A stretch of 8,498 nucleotides of DNA from JBGAMH01 sp044222045 (GTDB taxonomy: Bacteria; Eisenbacteria; RBG-16-71-46). The position numbers and the translations under genes are program-made. Below the pieces are notes generated by a model. That model had not been told where the DNA came from, searched no databases, and saw only the letters and a list, made by a program, of their open reading frames with translations. Below, one piece after another: positions 6,795 through 8,498 of this stretch (the stretch's first letter is position 1; every line of letters begins with the position of its first letter). The stretch spans positions 1-8,498 of the forward strand of contig JBGAOB010000223.1 of NCBI GenBank assembly GCA_044222045.1. Reading direction: 5' to 3'.

Positions 6795-6807
6795 CCCCCC
6801 CTTCCCT
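6795..6807 (-). promoter_or_regulatory. Ribosome binding site of the Rieske gene
   Basis: AGGGAAG followed by a run of six G on the minus strand ends 2 bases before the ATG at 6792. The AGGGAAGG part at a normal distance is the likely Shine-Dalgarno sequence; the G run is also a place where reads may miscount bases, but lies outside the coding frame. Confidence 0.5.
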
Positions 6808-6818
6808 GTGAACGCGAC

Positions 6819-6847
6819 CGGCGGAACGCGCAGAGCGCGCTCCGCCG
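6819..6847. other. Intercistronic hairpin between multihaem cytochrome and Rieske genes
   Basis: CGGCGGA pairs with TCCGCCG (7 bp), then an A/C mismatch, then CGCGC pairs with GCGCG around an AGA loop. It fills most of the 61-base gap after the large cytochrome's stop (6854) and is the only real gap in the operon. There is no T-run, so complete termination is unlikely; attenuation or an mRNA processing and stability element that sets different amounts of the two halves is possible. Confidence 0.4.
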
Positions 6848-6853
6848 ATCACC

Positions 6854-8498
6854 TCAACGCTGCGCGCCGCCGCCGCGAGGCTCGGGCGCCATCGACGGAT
6901 CGTGGCACTGGATGCACAGCTCGCGTTTCGGCTCGCGCTGGAGCAGCCCCGGGAACTCGGCCGCGTGCGGATCGTGGCAGCTCGTGCACGTCATCGGCTG
7001 ACCGCGCCCGTCGGGCTTGTCGCTCTTGACCGGGTGGTAGTGCTTGCTCAGGTCGCCGTGACAGCTCTGGCAGAGCGTGGCGATGTCCGACTGCTTGATC
7101 AGCTTCGGCCCGTTCGAGCCGTGCGCGTCGTGACAGCTCGTGCAGCCCTTCGCCAGCGCCTTGTGGACCACCTTGCCCTCGAAGGCCCGGCGATCGTGGC
7201 AGTCGTAGCAGAGCTGCGTGGCGGTCGAGGCCTTGATCGTGGGCGCGCCCGCACCACCGTGCGGACCGTGGCACGACAGGCACTGCTGCGCACCCTGCAC
7301 CGGCGCATGGATGTGCGCGCGGCCGGTCCAGCTGCCCTTCTCGTGGCAGCTGGTGCACAACGCCGCGCCGCTCTTCTTGAGCGCCGCCGCGCCGCGCGTG
7401 GTGTGGCACGAGGTGCACTCGCCGCGCATGAACGGCAGGTGCTTCGCCGGCAGCATCAACCCGTGTTCGCCCTTCGGCTGGACGTGCGGATCGTGGCAGC
7501 TCGTGCACTGCACCTTCGCCAGGTCGATGCCGGCGTGCTTCGCCGTCATCGTGGGCTTGGCCAGTCCGTGGCACACGGTGCACAGCGCCGCGCCCGGCCG
7601 GCTCGTCATGCCGGGGCGTTCGGAGCCGTGGCTCTCGTGGCACGTCAGGCACAGCCCGCGCGCGACCGGTGCGTGCGGATCCCCGGCGGCGATGCGCTTG
7701 GCCAGGTCCTGGTGACAGTCGCCGCACAGGTCGGACGGTTTCTTCTTCAGCATGCCCACGCCCGCGCCACGATGCGGCTCGTGGCACTGGCCGCACTCGC
7801 CCTTCTGCACCGGCGGATGCCCGTGCTGGAGATTGGCCTGCTTCGTGACCTGCGGGTGGCAGCGCTGGCACAACCGGTCCGGCGAGTCCACGAGCAGGTT
7901 CTTGCCGTCGCCGGCGTGCGGCGTGTGACAGGTGACGCACTCGCCCTTCGCGACCGGCGGGTGCACGCGGTCCCCGGCGGCACGGGGCTTCGCGACGTCG
8001 TGGCACTTCTGGCACAGCACGGCCTTGGGCGCCGCCAGGTTCAGAGCCGAAGGAATGCCCGCGCCGTGGCACTTCGTGCACGCCTTCTCGGCGAAGCCCG
8101 GGTGCGGGACGGCGGCGATCAGCTTCGGCTGCTTCGACGCGTGCGGGACGTGGCACGACGTGCACTTCGCACCGGAGACGTCCGAACCCTGGTGCGCCTG
8201 CTTCATGTCGGCGTCCGAGCCGTCGTGACAGTCCATGCACAGCTGCGGCACGGGCTTCGTCAGCGCCGGCGCGGCCACGCCGCCGTGCGCGTCGTGACAC
8301 TGCAGGCAGTCGCCGTCGGCCACCGGCTTGTGGACGTGGTCCCCTTCCTTGCCGATGCCGCCGTGGCAGGTCGCGCAGAGGGCGTTCGCCTTGTCCTTCA
8401 GCAGGTGCGCTTCCTTGGAACCGTGCGGTTCGTGGCAGGCCGCGCACTGGCCCTTCGCCGCGGCCGTGTGCGCTCCGGGGCCCGTGATCTTCTTGCCG
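6854..8498 (-). CDS. Very large multihaem cytochrome c with doubled CxxCH repeats (partial, 5' end beyond window)
   Basis: The frame is open from the window edge to the stop at 6854-6856: 547 residues with no start needed inside, and the first visible residues already precede a CAACH motif. There are 22 CxxCH motifs, about one per 25 residues, arranged in repeated pairs of the form CxxCH-x-PH-G/A, a Lys-rich linker, LCxxCH, then H-x-P and the next pair. This is the doubled CxxCH pattern of periplasmic or extracellular wire-like cytochromes. The visible part has no transmembrane helix, and the C-terminus ends in a short Pro/Gly/Arg tail, so it is probably soluble or outer-surface attached. A signal peptide, if present, lies upstream. 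It is the most upstream visible gene of the operon, 61 bases before the Rieske gene, and is a likely terminal acceptor or long-range conduit for the complex (inference). The GTG at 8323 is an internal Val in the repeat run, not the start. Confidence 0.93.
   Translation of the reverse strand, partial: GKKITGPGAHTAAAKGQCAACHEPHGSKEAHLLKDKANALCATCHGGIGKEGDHVHKPVADGDCLQCHDAHGGVAAPALTKPVPQLCMDCHDGSDADMKQAHQGSDVSGAKCTSCHVPHASKQPKLIAAVPHPGFAEKACTKCHGAGIPSALNLAAPKAVLCQKCHDVAKPRAAGDRVHPPVAKGECVTCHTPHAGDGKNLLVDSPDRLCQRCHPQVTKQANLQHGHPPVQKGECGQCHEPHRGAGVGMLKKKPSDLCGDCHQDLAKRIAAGDPHAPVARGLCLTCHESHGSERPGMTSRPGAALCTVCHGLAKPTMTAKHAGIDLAKVQCTSCHDPHVQPKGEHGLMLPAKHLPFMRGECTSCHTTRGAAALKKSGAALCTSCHEKGSWTGRAHIHAPVQGAQQCLSCHGPHGGAGAPTIKASTATQLCYDCHDRRAFEGKVVHKALAKGCTSCHDAHGSNGPKLIKQSDIATLCQSCHGDLSKHYHPVKSDKPDGRGQPMTCTSCHDPHAAEFPGLLQREPKRELCIQCHDPSMAPEPRGGGAQR
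6964..7508. repeat. Exact 26-base direct repeat inside the large cytochrome gene (6964-6989 and 7483-7508)
   Basis: Two identical 26-base copies 519 bases (173 codons, in frame) apart each encode the same CTSCHDPH haem segment. Exact identity at third codon positions, unlike the other motif copies, points to fairly recent duplication or gene conversion within the repeat array rather than only selection on the protein. Confidence 0.6.

Noticed and set aside
6849..8447. A 532-codon minus-strand frame overlapping the large cytochrome.
   Set aside because: It is the same DNA read one base off; its product is Arg/Pro/Gly-rich without CxxCH motifs, while the chosen frame has 22.
6900..8490. Regular recurrence of GTGGCA/GTGACA-type words, which at first looks like a CRISPR or tandem DNA repeat array.
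   Set aside because: The words encode the CxxCH motifs of the large cytochrome; spacing follows the protein repeat and spacers are coding.

Overview
The window is GC-rich throughout (about 70% G+C by eye). It suggests an uncultured, respiring Gram-negative-type bacterium with a large periplasmic electron-transfer apparatus. The gene content would fit high-GC groups such as Myxococcota, Gemmatimonadota or Candidatus Eisenbacteria. The sequence alone does not settle the phylum.

Layout, left to right. (1) Bases 1-444, minus strand: the N-terminal haem (protoglobin) domain of a globin-coupled sensor, cut by the window edge. (2) Bases 445-702: a divergent intergenic region. (3) Bases 703-1960, plus strand: a PepQ-like Xaa-Pro dipeptidase whose N-terminal third is broken by at least three frameshifts, while its C-terminal M24 catalytic domain is open. 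(4) Bases 1992-2025: a strong hairpin between convergent genes. (5) Bases 2041 to beyond 8498, minus strand: a five-gene respiratory operon read from right to left.

The operon encodes, in order of transcription: a very large multihaem cytochrome c (22 CxxCH motifs visible, 5' end outside the window); a Rieske [2Fe-2S] protein; a seven-helix cytochrome b (b6 plus subunit IV in one chain); a nine-haem cytochrome with a signal peptide and a C-terminal membrane anchor; and an 18-haem cytochrome with a NapC/NirT-type N-terminal anchor. The last four genes are joined by three 4-base stop/start overlaps, so they are probably translated together as parts of one complex. The visible operon carries 49 CxxCH haem c motifs.

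The likely job is quinol oxidation by a Rieske/cytochrome b core that passes electrons to periplasmic multihaem wires instead of a small cytochrome c. The most unusual point is in cytochrome b. The histidine pair for the p-side haem bL is present (H124, H224). Both partners of the n-side haem bH pair are replaced (R138 and L238/T239), the haem ci cysteine is absent, and the Qo motif is PPWY instead of PEWY. The Rieske cluster loop also lacks the Ser and Tyr that raise the potential in bc1 complexes. Together these suggest a low-potential, single-b-haem, non-canonical Rieske/b complex that may not run an ordinary Q cycle and may use its multihaem subunits as the alternative electron exit.
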